Assembly: GCF_958450345.1 (NCBI RefSeq)
Contig: NC_088780.1
Location: 67,417,533-67,481,532, forward strand
Direction of reading: 5' to 3'
DNA from: Calliphora vicina
Taxonomy: Eukaryota > Arthropoda > Insecta > Diptera > Calliphoridae
Length of the DNA stretch: 64,000 bases
Part shown: positions 32,040-44,900 of the stretch, piece by piece
Layout of the letters: each line of letters opens with the position of its first letter
Numbering within the stretch: position 1 is the stretch's first letter
Notes under the pieces: generated by a model
Seen by the model: only the letters and a program-made list of their open reading frames with translations
Told to the model about the DNA's origin: nothing
Databases searched by the model: none
Position numbers and translations under genes: made by a program

Positions 32040-35000
32040 TCACTGACGTATGTCCTTTGCATGGTAAACACCAACCAATCGTCCAGTAAGGTCCTCTAAC
32101 TCGTAGTAACAGGTACCAGTTTTCTTCCTTATTCTTGCCTTTACAAATGGTGGAGCCAATTTAGCATTGAATCCCTTTTCAAAATTACTTTGTTTGAAAT
32201 TTCTTCTATATACCTCTTGTCCGACAGTGTAATTAACCTCTTTTGAATGTAAATTGTAAATTTTTTCATTGCGTTGTTGTTGCTTGACCATATTTTTGAC
32301 AGCTCTAGCCCGAATTAAATCAAATGTATCCTCACGATTAAAGTTAACAGATCTGTCCTCCAACATTTCCAATTTACGAAGCAATTCATACGATTTGCCA
32401 TTGTTAATCATATGTTGTCCAAAAGCCATATAATAAGGTGAAGTACCTATAGAGGCATGTACAGCCGAACGTAAAGCACAACTGATACTGCTGAGGTATT
32501 CATCCCAATTAGTTTGGTCATGTTTTATGTACGCCCTTATCGCAGATAATACTGAGCGATTTACGCGCTCAGAAGCATTGGATTGGGGCGAATATATTGC
32601 CGTATAAACATGGTTAATGCCGTAATTTTGTAATAATTTGTTGAATTGATTTGATTTAAATTGTGAGCCATTATCAGATACTATAACTTCTGGAGTGCCA
32701 AAAGTATGGAAAAGCTCTTGTTCCAGATAATTAATTACAATATCAGCTGTAAATTTCTTTATTGGTTTTAAAAAACAAAATTTGGAAAAGTGATCCATTA
32801 CTATGAAAATACCTACATTCCCAGTTTTTGAACGGGGATAGGGACCTAAAAAGTCTATATAGAGTTTTTGGAAGAACCTGTGAGTTTCAGATGTTTTACC
32901 CATTGGAGGTCGCATGATAAAATTTGGATGTTTAGTACCCTTGCACGTATCGCAATTGTTAATGTAATCTCTAACATCATTTAGTAGATTCGGCCAAAAG
33001 TAAAACCTTCGAATACGTTCTAGTGTTTTCGTAATACCGCCGTGTGCAGAGAGATGACTATCATGAGCCTTTTGAAGAACCTCTCTTATTAACTCTCTGG
33101 GTAACCATAGCTTCCAAGCGAGATCGTCTTGAACTTTTTCTCCAGAACAGTGCTCCATTCTTCTATATAAGTAACCGTATATTATCTTTAAATCAGGAGT
33201 TTTATCTATATTAGCCCTTACTCTGTCCAGTAGTCCCTTATAATCTGTCCCTTGGAAATATTCAGAATTTAAATCTACGAAAACTCCAGTATCTTCTAAA
33301 ACGCACAATTCTAAATCTTTGATTTCGGACAGATCTTCTGTGTTGGCCCTCGAAAGCGTATCCGGAACTATATTGCGACTGCCTTTGCGATTTCTATTTT
33401 AAAACTGAATCCTTGGAGTTTTAAGGCCCACCTTGCCAACCGAGAACTTAAGTCAGTTTGGGACATAAGCCACTTCAGCGACGCATGGTCGGTGATGACA
33501 GTGAACTCATGCCCTTCCACGTAAGCTCTGAATTTTTTTATACTTAGCATTGCTGCTAAGCATTCTTGTTCGGTTACCGAGTAGTTACGTTGGGCTTGGT
33601 TGAGTTTCTTCGACATGAAGGCGATTGGAACCTCTTCACCCTCCGCAGTTTTTTGAACCAATACACTTCCTATTCCAGTGCTGCTTGCATCACAATGTAT
33701 ATAAAAAGGTTTTGCAAAATCAGGGCTATGCAACACTGGGGTAGTTGTCAAGATGGTCTTTAACTCTTCAAAAGACTGATCAGCTAACTCACTCCAAATA
33801 AATTTACGATTTGACTTTAACAACTCTGTTAAAGGTGCAGTTATAGTTGCATAGTTCCGGATAAACTTCCGATACCAGACAGACATACCCAGAAATCTTC
33901 TAAGTTGTTTGACAGATCTTGGTTGTGGGAAATCTATTATAGCCGAAATTTTCGCAGGATCTGTACGAATCACCCCGTCCCCAACTATATGGCCTAGATA
34001 ATGGACTTCACGAACGCAGAATTTTGACTTTTCAACATTCAAAGTCAGTCCAGTTGCACGAAATTGACGAGCCACTTCTCGTAGCATATGCAAATGCCTC
34101 TCAAATGTGTCAGACACAATCAACAAATCATCCAGATAGACGAACACTTCCGATCGCAATTCCGCTGGTACCACCTTGTCCATTAGCCTTGACATAGTCT
34201 GGGGCGCATTACAAAGGCCAAAAGGCATAACCTTGTAATGGTACAAGGGGCGACCAGGAACGGTGAATGCCGTCTTATCTTTCGATGATTTATCGAGAGG
34301 TATTTGCCAGAAAGCATCCTTCAAATCAAGACTAGTAATATACTCGGCTTTAGGTAATCTTGATAAGATACCATCTATTATAGGCAGTGGGTACGCATCC
34401 TTCAGAGTTACTGAGTTGACCTTCCTGCTATCAAGGCATAACCTAACTTTCCCGGGTTTACGTACTAACACAATAGGTGAAGACCACGCACTATCTGATT
34501 CTTCAATTACGTCCATCTCCAACATTCGATCTAGCTCCGCATAAATTAATTTTTCAATTGCTGGAGAAACTGGAAAATGACGTTGCTTAATGGGTGTAGC
34601 ATTACCTACTTCAATGACATGCGAAATTGTATTTGTTCTTCCTAGACCCTCTTTAGCAAATGATGGAAATGAATTTATTACTATTCGTAATTGCTTTTCT
34701 TGTGTGTCATTTAAAATCTTTCGTTCAGGTGACTCAATTATTGTTTCTAAAGAAAAAGCTGATTTGATGCCGGATATGAAAGCATTAGGTAACAAATCAT
34801 ACAGTCTCCAGAAGTCAATACCGAGGTATAAGTTTTGGGATAAATTTGGAATTATGTATAAAATTATATCCTTTGTATCACCACGAAAAGTTATTTCTGT
34901 TTTTATTGAACCAACCACGTCTTGTGACTGACCATCTGCAGTTTTAACTACGGACTTAATATGTTTGAAATTAATTTTAGTCTCTAAAAATTCTTTAGCA

Positions 35001-35566
35001 GCCTGTGCACCTAAACAGCTCACTGAGGCTCCTGTGTCCAACAACCCAGAAACAGTCTTGCCAAATAGTTGTACCTCAGCGTACGGCCTAATGTCATTTG
35101 GTTTATCATAAATGGTGCTTAACAGACTACGACGCGAATACTTAACATTCCTCCAATAATTGCGTATACGTTCAGTTGAACGCTTTTGTTTCAAACTGGT
35201 TATAGGTTCATTAAATATTTCTGCCCGTTTCGCATTGTATTCTGCTAATCTAATATGAAATGGTTTCAAGTAAGTGGGTGGTGTAGATGACCACACTTTG
35301 CCCTCACGAGTGGAGTTTTGAGATGAAGCAATTTTAACATTAGTGTTCCTTAAAAGTTTAGTGTGGTTATCATTATCAGAATTAAATGATGCACCGACAG
35401 TAGTGTTAATGGAAATAGCAGGTTGTTGTGAAACTGTTTTGGTTTCATTTTTAGATAAATCAGGGGTATTTAAAGTATCGTACAATTCGGTTTCTAGTCG
35501 GTACTGGTTGATTGGTTCCGTCTGCGTGCACTGGTCGGTGCACTCGACATGAAGTTTTTTGAGTGG
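32040..35566 (-). pseudogene. pol: Gypsy-B pro-pol, copy B1 (frameshift before integrase)
   Basis: The protease-RT-RNase H frame is open from 35566 to 33368: retropepsin LDTGASVS, RT with YLDD, RNase H with HCDASS and ITDHAS. One base is missing near 33391 relative to B3 and B4, so this frame stops soon after RNase H. Integrase then reads in another frame to TGA at 32040. It has a zinc-binding H-x3-H and CDTC, and D, D and E residues (LYIDFLG, VSDNGSQF, SNASERVN) with D-to-E spacing of 35. No env frame lies in the 126 bp between pol and the LTR. This is the only copy whose protease is uninterrupted. Confidence 0.9.
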
Positions 35567-35572
35567 CTATTA

Positions 35573-37019
35573 CATTGTGCGCATTTAGGTTTATATACAT
35601 TGGCCAAGCCACAACCATAACAAAACACTTGTCTATCTTCCAAACAATCTTGGTAACGGTGTCCTGATTTTCGACAGTTCCAACAGACTAGTGAATTGCA
35701 GAAACATCCTCACCGTTAGGAAGTATAGCCTCATCAAGTTCATGAATTTGCCTTTTAACACCTGGCAAACTTTTCGGAAAATTTTGCTTTCTACCCATAT
35801 CTTGCAAGAAAAATTCTCTGCGACGACAAATATCACGAAGTTCAGATACTGAAGTAATTTTCAAATTTAGAATTTCGTGTTGAATCTCAGGTAACAAATT
35901 ACGTCTTAATATTTCTACTAAAATTCTTTCACTTAATGGTTCTGCTAACCTGTCAGAGATATCAATGACAGCCTCATAGAATGCATCGAAACTTTCATTG
36001 TATTTTTGCTTTCTATCTCTGATCATCTCACGCAAATCTATATCAGTTCTTGAATCTTTATATTGTTTGCGTAAAGCTGAACATAATTGTGGCCATTTAA
36101 TCAATGATACCGATTGGTGATATCTCCAAAACCAATCATTGGCTTTGGAATCGAACAAAGTAGAGATATGATCACATAGTAAATCGAAATTCCCGTTAAG
36201 AGTTTGGTTTGTTAAGGCCTCTACTCGGTAAAGAAAACTATCGACTGACATACCACGCGAGTCTCCTGAAAATCGTATTTTCCAATTATGTATAATGTGC
36301 CCTATTTTATCAGGTCTAAACGAGGACATATTGGATACGTTATGAACGTCACCTTCTCTATTGGAATGGGTATTAAAATGAGCTGATGTTAACCCCAGTA
36401 AGCCTTCAAGACTTTGCTGATCTACTGGTGAATGGTTCACAACTGGCGACGTTGATCTTTCTTGTGGCTGGGAATTCCTATCGTTAATGGTAGAAGGTTG
36501 TGTATTTAACTGTAACCTACGAAAACCTGCCTCTATATTGGTTTCGATTAGCCTGGTCAATGTCTGACTCAGGCTGGTAAGCATTTCTGCCTGTTGTGCG
36601 CCAACAGCAGCAGTTACCATATTCCGGAGGTGATCACGTTGATCTTGTGGGGAACTACCAGACAAAGACATTCGTTGTTGCTGTGTTGCTTCGCCATTAG
36701 GATCGGACGGTGGAGATGATATGCCGATCGATCTATTTACATCATAACTAATAGCTTTTTGAACTTGAGATCTAGTTGTCATTGGTGGAGGTATAATACT
36801 TTTAGAACTTGGTGTTGATACTGTAAGTCTATTACCACAAATAGGACAATTAGGTCTAGTTTTTACATTTTTCTGATAGCAAGATTTATGAAGGGGGTGT
36901 CCACAAGGTGAGTTGTATAAATAAATTGCATCACTAATAACGTGATTACATATGGCACAATTAAGTAGATTGGTACCTGTATCACCAGTAATCAAATCAT
37001 TTGGTTCTCTAGAAGTCAT
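35573..37019 (-). CDS. gag: Gypsy-B Gag with N-terminal RING-H2 finger, copy B1
   Basis: 443 codons run from ATG at 37019 to TAG at 35688. Residues 21-61 form a RING-H2 finger: C21-x2-C24-x14-C39-x-H41-x2-H44-x2-C47-x10-C58-x2-C61. A low-complexity linker follows, then a retrotransposon capsid domain (about residues 235-390). Directly beyond the stop, one base out of frame, lie two zinc-binding segments, CWNCRKSGHRYQDC (35644-35685) and a C-x2-C...C-x2-C segment ending near 35585. These belong to Gag by analogy. All copies share this frame break, so it may be a fixed lesion or a recoding site; no obvious slippery heptamer is seen. The RING suggests ubiquitin-ligase or self-assembly activity, which is inference. 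Confidence 0.85.
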
Positions 37020-37231
37020 TGTGATAAACTATTATTATAAAAACTTGTATTAACCAAAAAAATAATTAAGATTAAAATCCAAGAAAATCTAAAATTTCCC
37101 TTTTCTAGAGACTAGAATTTAAAAATTAATCACTAACAAATAAGAAAAAATTATTAAATTAATTTAAAAAAATAGTTTATTAAACAAAAAAAAAGTATAA
37201 AAAAATATGTATATGTATAGATCAAAAGAAA

Positions 37232-37685
37232 TTAGAATTTCTCTTTCGGCATTTGCTTTTCTTCTCTCTTACATTGAGGACATTCTCGGAACATATCAAA
37301 GTATGTGTCTATGCCAGCGAAATGCAATGAGCTCTCAAATGAGCTCTCTTGTTTTTATTTTCACATGTACGCAAGCACACACATTGTATAAAAACAGTCA
37401 GTCTCGCATGAGCATTGATAGAAGCAGGTTGTGTTACGCTTTTATGCTTGTTTATTTCATTATTTCAGCTAGTTGTTTTTGTTTTTGCCAGAGAATAATT
37501 CTCAACTCATACAACTACAATATCTAAAAACTGTAGTGGTGTGAGTTTGCATTTCGCTGGTCTATGCACATAAGGTGAAAAATATGTCTACAAGTCCACA
37601 ATATTAAAATTTCATGCGATCGTAAAATATAACCATTACAAACTTCACAAATCTTTTCTGATTTTTCAGGGACCTTACTGCCCAT
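37232..37685 (-). pseudogene. Small RING-H2 gene of gypsy-B, B1, split by MITE
   Basis: Same gene as 47494-47694. The coding sequence starts at ATG 37685 and should end at TAA 37232-37234. A 245-bp MITE (37315-37559) with its duplicated target interrupts it within the RING, removing the CPQC end of the finger from the frame. In B1 only the Gag-linked RING remains intact. Confidence 0.85.
37315..37559. mobile_element. 245-bp hAT-like MITE in RING gene
   Basis: The inverted termini are CAGCGAAATGCAA and TTTGCATTTCGCTG. Both sides carry the 8-bp duplication GTCTATGC (37307-37314 and 37560-37567). B2 has GTCTATGC once, at the uninterrupted site. An 8-bp duplication with CAG-type termini and a TGCA core fits the hAT superfamily. 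No transposase is present. Confidence 0.9.
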
Positions 37686-37782
37686 TATGATATTCTAAAA
37701 AAATAAATAAATTTTTATTCAGAATTTGTTTTTTTTTTTTTTTTTTTCAAAAAAAATGTAAACGAATTTAAAAAAACAACGT

Positions 37783-38094
37783 TTAAATGTACAAAATTGC
37801 AAAAATTTTAATTAAAACAATTCGAAGCAGAATAAATATCATTAAATTAATGTTTGATTCCCTGACATACTGTTGTATAGGTAAATTTGTCAACAAAAAT
37901 ATAGAAAAATGAATAGATTTTAAAACTAGTAAAAAAAAGAAAAGTCTAATATATAGGAACATAACTTTTGGTTGGCACTTCCTTGAATTGAGACAAATAG
38001 TCATTCCAATCCAAAAAATAACAGAAACAAAAAGAAAGTAGGGATTAAACCAAGGAAAAATCTTCCCTAACGATATGCGTTTAGTATTAAACAA
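37783..38094 (-). CDS. Hydrophobic leader ORF of gypsy-B, B1 (doubtful)
   Basis: A 103-codon frame lies between the primer site and the small RING gene. It has two strongly hydrophobic stretches (about residues 17-35 and 45-68) that could span a membrane. The first 75 or so residues are conserved in B2, where an 85-bp deletion gives a different tail. I do not recognise it. AT-rich DNA yields Phe/Ile/Leu-rich frames by chance, so it may not be a gene. Confidence 0.3.
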   Translation of the reverse strand: MFNTKRISLGKIFPWFNPYFLFVSVIFWIGMTICLNSRKCQPKVMFLYIRLFFFLLVLKSIHFSIFLLTNLPIQQYVRESNINLMIFILLRIVLIKIFAILYI

Positions 38095-38354
38095 ACTACA
38101 TCAATTCCAGAAAGGGTTAATATTTCGGTGATTAAATCATAAACTCACATTATGAAAATGTTGTTTATGCATTTTGAAAATGTTGGTTAACATCTACATC
38201 AATAAGACTGTTAATTCCCACATCTCAATGCATAATAGCAAAATTAAGAAAAACGAAAAATAAAAGAAAAAAAATAGAAATAGAAATAGAGCCACACACA
38301 CTAATTTGAATAAAATTCAAATGATTTTCTAAATGGTAAAATTCTATAGTGTGG

Positions 38355-38372
38355 GCCCCACGTTGGGCGCCA
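38355..38372 (-). promoter_or_regulatory. Gypsy-B primer-binding site (tRNA-Lys type), B1
   Basis: The sense strand reads TGGCGCCCAACGTGGGGC, the classic site for the 3' end of tRNA-Lys1,2. It lies 13 nt from the proposed LTR edge at 38386. That gap is longer than usual for LTR elements and leaves the exact boundary open. Confidence 0.85.
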
Positions 38373-38385
38373 AAAATTATCTATC

Positions 38386-41300
38386 TGTAGCATGTAACGT
38401 TTTGTAAAAATCAATAATATTCTTTTCTTTTGAGGAGGTTAAAAGCGATAGCATGCAACTTGTTTCCGGCTAATTTCTCGTCGGCAATTGGGTGGATTCT
38501 CAGCCTCTTAGACCCCTTTGTTAGAAGACAAAACTACAAATTCGATAATTTTGATGTGCATGCTAGTAATATTAGAAAAGAGAGTAAAAATAAGAAAATT
38601 TAAATCTATTCGATATCCTACAATCAATATTGACCAAGTTGTGATTGTTGTTGTCACAACATAAATCCCCTCCCAACCATGATCATGTAATTTTTGCCGT
38701 GAATATTATACATGATCCCAGACTGCATTACCTACACCATCAGTAGCCTTTGGAATCAAACAATTAGAGAATTTAGTTCATCTTTTTAACAATATTTATT
38801 AATAAAAATAGAAATTAGATTAAGCATTATTTTTATGCCAACAATAAATTAAATCTAGCTTACTACAAAACTTATTCTTGAGCTCATTATAACAAAAATA
38901 TGAAAAGATATATGCAAAAATCACGAAAAATGTATTTTTAGGCGTCTAATTCTGTTGCCCTAATATTTTTCTATTAAAACCAAAAATAAAAGAAAATATA
39001 AATAAAATAATCACAAAAAATACAAAAAAAAAATAATTAGAAAATTACTTTGCCTCCAGTAGGTATTGAACCCGGTCAACAAATGTTGCAACACCGATAA
39101 ACATACGGGTATTGGATGTTCTTTTTTTTTGTTATTATATTTGATTTATTCTTTTCCTTAATATTTAATTCAAATAAAAAAAAAATCCAATATCCAATAT
39201 TATATATTAAATATTCAATAAAAAAAATAAAAAAATAGAAAAAAAAATTTTCCTCCGCTAAGATTCGAACCCGGACAACTAAATTTCACTGTGTCAAAAT
39301 TCCGAATATAAAGTACAAATTATTTAACAATAGCGCACTTTTTAAACAAAAAAAAAACATTAAAATTTTAATCGAGTATTAGATCTACATATTAAATTAA
39401 TCATAATTTTACTTTTATTTTAAATTATTAATATAATAACGTTTTGATTAAAATTTAAAACAATGAAAATTAGTGCAAGCAAATAAATGAAAAAAAATGC
39501 AACGTTGTGGTCTAAAAATAGACTGTGGTGAGTTTGACAAATTGCGGCGAATTCATATTGACCAATCAAAATGAGTTTATTTTTAGCAAAACTTGTTTTG
39601 ATTTATGAATAAAATAATTAAAAACGTTTTTATTAATATTTGAATTAATTCTTAATATTTTCATTTATGTTTGCACTTATTTTAATGGTTTTTTTATTTC
39701 CCAACTGATTATGATATTATTTTTTTTATAGGGGGGAAAGGAAAAGGGAATTTTAGGAATTAAAGGAACAAAGTTAACATAATTAATTTTTAACATATAT
39801 ACAAAATGTTGTTAGCAGAGCCACCAACACAAATGTTTTTCATTATTATAACTTTGTTATCTTTTAGGTATTTAGATAATTTAGGAAATAAAAAAAAAAA
39901 CGAATCACTTACATAGGTATGGGTACACTGGAACTCCAACGATGAAAGATCTTTCAGGTTGTAGTGGTGAGGAATCGGGATTAGGGATAATAGGATTTAA
40001 AAGGGATTTTTTTTTATATATATTTAAATTTTAATCGTTATTAAATAAAAAAATTATTAATCGTATGTAATTTTATACAAATAAAATTCGTTTCTCTAAT
40101 TTTTTTCTATTTTTTTATGTCACCCTTATTTTATTTACCCGCACTGTACTGTTATAACTGACAACGATTGTTTTTGCTCACTTATCTCAGTTGAAACTTA
40201 CGATATCATTTATAAAGCCTCTCTTTTTATATTTATTTATAGAATTTAGATCATTTAAACAATATTGTTCTTATTTTCTTCTTTTAATTTTGTTTTTTTA
40301 CTTTTTTTTTTTTGACGTTTATTTTCAATTATTTTCTTAAATTTTGATCGTGATTTTTGCATTTACAGTGTAAACATTAAAAATATAGCAACAAAATAGA
40401 CAAATTATATCACTTTTACTTAAATATTTAAAAAAAATGAATTCAAAGTTAAAAAAAATTGTCTTAAGCCCGTCGCAAATATGGATTTTGTGGTACTTTT
40501 GCCGTTTTCGGGGAAATAACGCAAGTAACTATTTAATATATTGTTATTTTTATAATTTGCGATTTTATTTCTTTTTCTTTTTAGATAACTAATATTTCAA
40601 TGTTCTTCACAACAATCACTTAAAAGTTCTGGCACTGTCTTTATGTAGTTTAAGGTTCTTTATTATTATTTAATTAAAAATTTTCACTTTTTGCAATTTT
40701 TAATTTCTTTGTAAATTTTTCACAATTAAATAAATTTTTCTTTACGTTTTTTTTTTCTTGTTTTCTTGATGTGGAAATTTTGTTTAAGCATACAGATTTT
40801 GTGATTCTTCTGGGAAAACTTTTACTCACAGATTTATACTATTTTCAGTGTACTCTTGTGTAATTATCCCGTCCGAGATTAACGTTGGTGGGCCAAAAAA
40901 AATCGAGCTGCAGGCTTTGTGGTCTCCAAGGCACAGAAATTACGCCAATAAATGACACCGAAGTCTAAGGGATCAAAATTCAGTTTTTGTGGTTAAGTTT
41001 TAATTTAGATTTTAGTATGAATGTTGGCTTTTCTTTGGCTGACATTACCTTTTGCTACCAATCAACTACGTTAGAGCCAATAAAACAGATTTCTTTTCCT
41101 TTTTGGTTTATGTAGTTTCTGATGTTGAAAATTATACCTAATTAGGTGAAAAAAATATCTTTAGGTAGAGAAATCTTTTCTTGCTCATAATAGAATCTAG
41201 AGATTATCAAAGGTTTTATACACATTTTGTTAAACAAAATGTGTGCGAAACCAAAAAAATATTGTTTATCTAATAAAACCCTGATAGCTTTGTATTTAGC

Positions 41301-41872
41301 AAACAGAAATAGACAGTATAATTTACTTACAAGAAACAACGTTGCGCCGGTAAAAAAAAATAAACTTTATTTGAAAAATTTAGCACTTTTATGTGTAACA
41401 CACACTTATACACGCCAGGTGATGATTAAAAGGAAAAGACAAATTTTAACGGCGTTAGCCTATATATACCTCAAAAAAATTCCTGAAATCCTGGAAAAAT
41501 AATGTTACCACAAATACATACATAAGATTCGCATAAACATTAACCCCTAACTTCACTCCAAATACTCGTTACTGCATTATCCACACATAAATGCATGAAC
41601 AAACACAGATTTGTATTTCATTAGTCATTATAATGTTAATAACATTATTTTTATTTAAAAATATTGTTTCATTTGAAAATAAATCTCGCTTAACAAGGGT
41701 CATAAGTGTGAGAAATTCTTTTTGAAATTGACTTTGGGTCTGCAATCATTTTAGCAAAATTTTCTGAGAAAAAGTAAACTTTTATACAAAAAAAAATTTA
41801 TTTACAAATTGTAAAAACTCATTAAAAATTTTTCTCTATAAATAAATTTATACGACTACAAGCGCCTCTACA
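38386..41872 (-). repeat. Gypsy-B LTR shared by B1 and B2 (about 3.5 kb)
   Basis: The proposed sense-strand termini are TGTAGAGGCGC...GCATGCTACA, giving a 5-bp TGTAG/CTACA inverted repeat. They fall between the B2 polypurine tract and the B1 primer site, so one LTR serves both neighbours. It contains TATA at 41461-41468, the 25-bp palindrome at 41220-41244, tRNA-like segments near 39050-39270 and a second primer-site-like sequence near 40880-40905. An alternative is an LTR of only about 1 kb (40905-41872) with the rest being leader or another element. The small ORFs inside overlap on opposite strands and are not credible. Confidence 0.55.
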
Positions 41873-41885
41873 TTACCCCCCTGCC
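41873..41885 (-). promoter_or_regulatory. Gypsy-B polypurine tract, B2
   Basis: The sense strand reads GGCAGGGGGGTAA directly before the LTR. Confidence 0.65.
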
Positions 41886-41998
41886 AAAATCAGATTTGGG
41901 GTGGTAACACGACAAATATGATACCGATTGTAGGAGATAAAAAAAAATAACATCATAAAAAAAAAATAAAAAAAATCAATGGAAATAAGAGTTAACGC

Positions 41999-44900
41999 TC
42001 ACTGACGTATGTCCTTTGCATGGTAAACACCAACCAATCGTCCAGTAAGGTCCTCTAACTCGTAGTAACAGGTACCAGTTTTCTTCCTTATTCTTGCCTT
42101 TACAAATGGTGGAGCCAATTTAGCATTGAATCCCTTTTCAAAATTACTTTGTTTGAAATTTCTTCTATATACCTCTTGTCCGACAGTGTAATTAACCTCT
42201 TTTGAACGTAAATTGTAAATTTTTTCTTTTCTAGTTTTCTATTTATGACCAATGATGTTGACAATTTTAGTTTTTAAGATTCCAATCTTACGGGCTATTT
42301 ATGGTCAATCATTTGTTACCAAATGTGTAAATAAAAATCAAAGTATTTTCATTTTTATTATTATTTACCCAACGTTTCGTTTGTTTGTTTCAAACTTCTT
42401 CAGGGGTTTTCTTTTATTGTTGAATTGAAATTCTATTGTTTACATTGTCAATTAACTTATTATTTAAAAAACTGGACTTCACGACACAGAATTAATAAAT
42501 AAATAAATAATCATTACAACACAAACATATACTATAAGTCAAACTTAATACTAATATCACAGAACTTCAACTCTTTTTTTTCATTGCGTTGTTGTTGCTT
42601 GACCATATTTTTGACAGCTCTAGCCCGAATTAAATCAAATGTATCCTCACGATTAAAGTTAACAGATCTGTCCTCCAACATTTCCAATTTACGAAGCAAT
42701 TCATACGATTTGCCATTGTTAATCATATGTTGTCCAAAAGCCATATAATAAGGTGAAGTACCTATAGAGGCATGTACAGCCGAACGTAAAGCACAACTGA
42801 TACTGCTGAGGTATTCATCCCAATTAGTTTGGTCATGTTTTATGTACGCCCTTATCGCAGATAATACTGAGCGATTTACGCGCTCAGAAGCATTGGATTG
42901 GGGCGAATATATTGCCGTATAAACATGGTTAATGCCGTAATTTTGTAATAATTTGTTGAATTGATTTGATTTAAATTGTGAGCCATTATCAGATACTATA
43001 ACTTCTGGAGTGCCAAAAGTATGGAAAAGCTCTTGTTCCAGATAATTAATTACAATATCAGCTGTAAATTTCTTTATTGGTTTTAAAAAACAAAATTTGG
43101 AAAAGTGATCCATTACTATGAAAATACCTACATTCCCAGTTTTTGAACGGGGATAGGGACCTAAAAAGTCTATATAGAGTTTTTGGAAGAACCTGTGAGT
43201 TTCAGATGTTTTACCCATTGGAGGTCGCATGATAAAATTTGGATGTTTAGTACCCTTGCACGTATCGCAATTGTTAATGTAATCTCTAACATCATTTAGT
43301 AGATTCGGCCAAAAGTAAAACCTTCGAATACGTTCTAGTGTTTTCGTAATACCGCCGTGTGCAGAGAGATGACTATCATGAGCCTTTTGAAGAACCTCTC
43401 TTATTAACTCTCTGGGTAACCATAGCTTCCAAGCGAGATCGTCTTGAACTTTTTCTCCAGAACAGTGCTCCATTCTTCTATATAAGTAACCGTCTATTAT
43501 CTTTAAATCAGGAGTTTTATCTATATTAGCCCTTACTCTGTCCAGTAGTCCCTTATAATCTGTCCCTTGGAAATATTCAGAATTTAAATCTACGAAAACT
43601 CCAGTATCTTCTAAAACGCACAATTCTAAATCTTTGATTTCGGACAGATCTTCTGTGTTGGCCCTCGAAAGCGTATCCGGAACTATATTGCGACTGCCTT
43701 TGCGATTTCTATTTTAAAACTGAATCCTTGGAGTTTTAAGGCCCACCTTGCCAACCGAGAACTTAAGTCAGTTTGGTCGGTGATGACAGTGAACTCATGC
43801 CCTTCCACGTAAGCTCTGAATTTTTTTATACTTAGCATTGCTGCTAAGCATTCTTGTTCGGTTACCGAGTAGTTACGTTGGGCTTGGTTGAGTTTCTTCG
43901 ACATGAAGGCGATTGGAACCTCTTCACCCTCCGCAGTTTTTTGAACCAATACACTTCCTATTCCAGTGCTGCTTGCATCACAATGTATATAAAAAGGTTT
44001 TGCAAAATCAGGGCTATGCAACACTGGGGTAGTTGTCAAGATGGTCTTTAACTCTTCAAAAGACTGATCAGCTAACTCACTCCAAATAAATTTACGATTT
44101 GACTTTAACAACTCTGTTAAAGGTGCAGTTATAGTTGCATAGTTCCGGATAAACTTCCGATACCAGACAGACATACCCAGAAATCTTCTAAGTTGTTTGA
44201 CAGATCTTGGTTGTGGGAAATCTATTATAGCCGAAATTTTCGCAGGATCTGTACGAATCACCCCGTCCCCAACTATATGGCCTAGATAATGGACTTCACG
44301 AACGCAGAATTTTGACTTTTCAACATTCAAAGTCAGTCCAGTTGCACGAAATTGACGAGCCACTTCTCGTAGCACATGCAAATGCCTCTCAAATGTGTCA
44401 GACACAATCAACAAATCATCCAGATAGACGAACACTTCCGATCGCAATTCCGCTGGTACCACCTTGTCCATTAGCCTTGACATAGTCTGGGGCGCATTAC
44501 AAAGGCCAAAAGGCATAACCTTGTAATGGTACAAGGGGCGACCAGGAACGGTGAATGCCGTCTTATCTTTCGATGATTTATCGAGAGGTATTTGCCAGAA
44601 AGCATCCTTCAAATCAAGACTAGTAATATACTCGGCTTTAGGTAATCTTGATAAGATACCATCTATTATAGGCAGTGGGTACGCATCATTCAGAGTTACT
44701 GAGTTGACCTTCCTGCTATCAAGGCATAACCTAACTTTCCCGGGTTTACGTAATAACACAATAGGTGAAGACCACGCACTATCTGATTCTTCAATTACGT
44801 CCATCTCCAACATTCGATCTAGCTCCGCATAAATTAATTTTTCAATTGCTGGAGAAACTGGAAAATGACGTTGCTTAATGGGTGTAGCATTACCTACTTC

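Noticed and set aside
41227..41502. 91-aa plus-strand ORF in the gypsy-B LTR, overlapping a 65-90 aa ORF on the other strand
   Set aside because: The frames oppose each other in low-complexity AT-rich LTR DNA and differ between copies through A-run length changes. No domain is seen.
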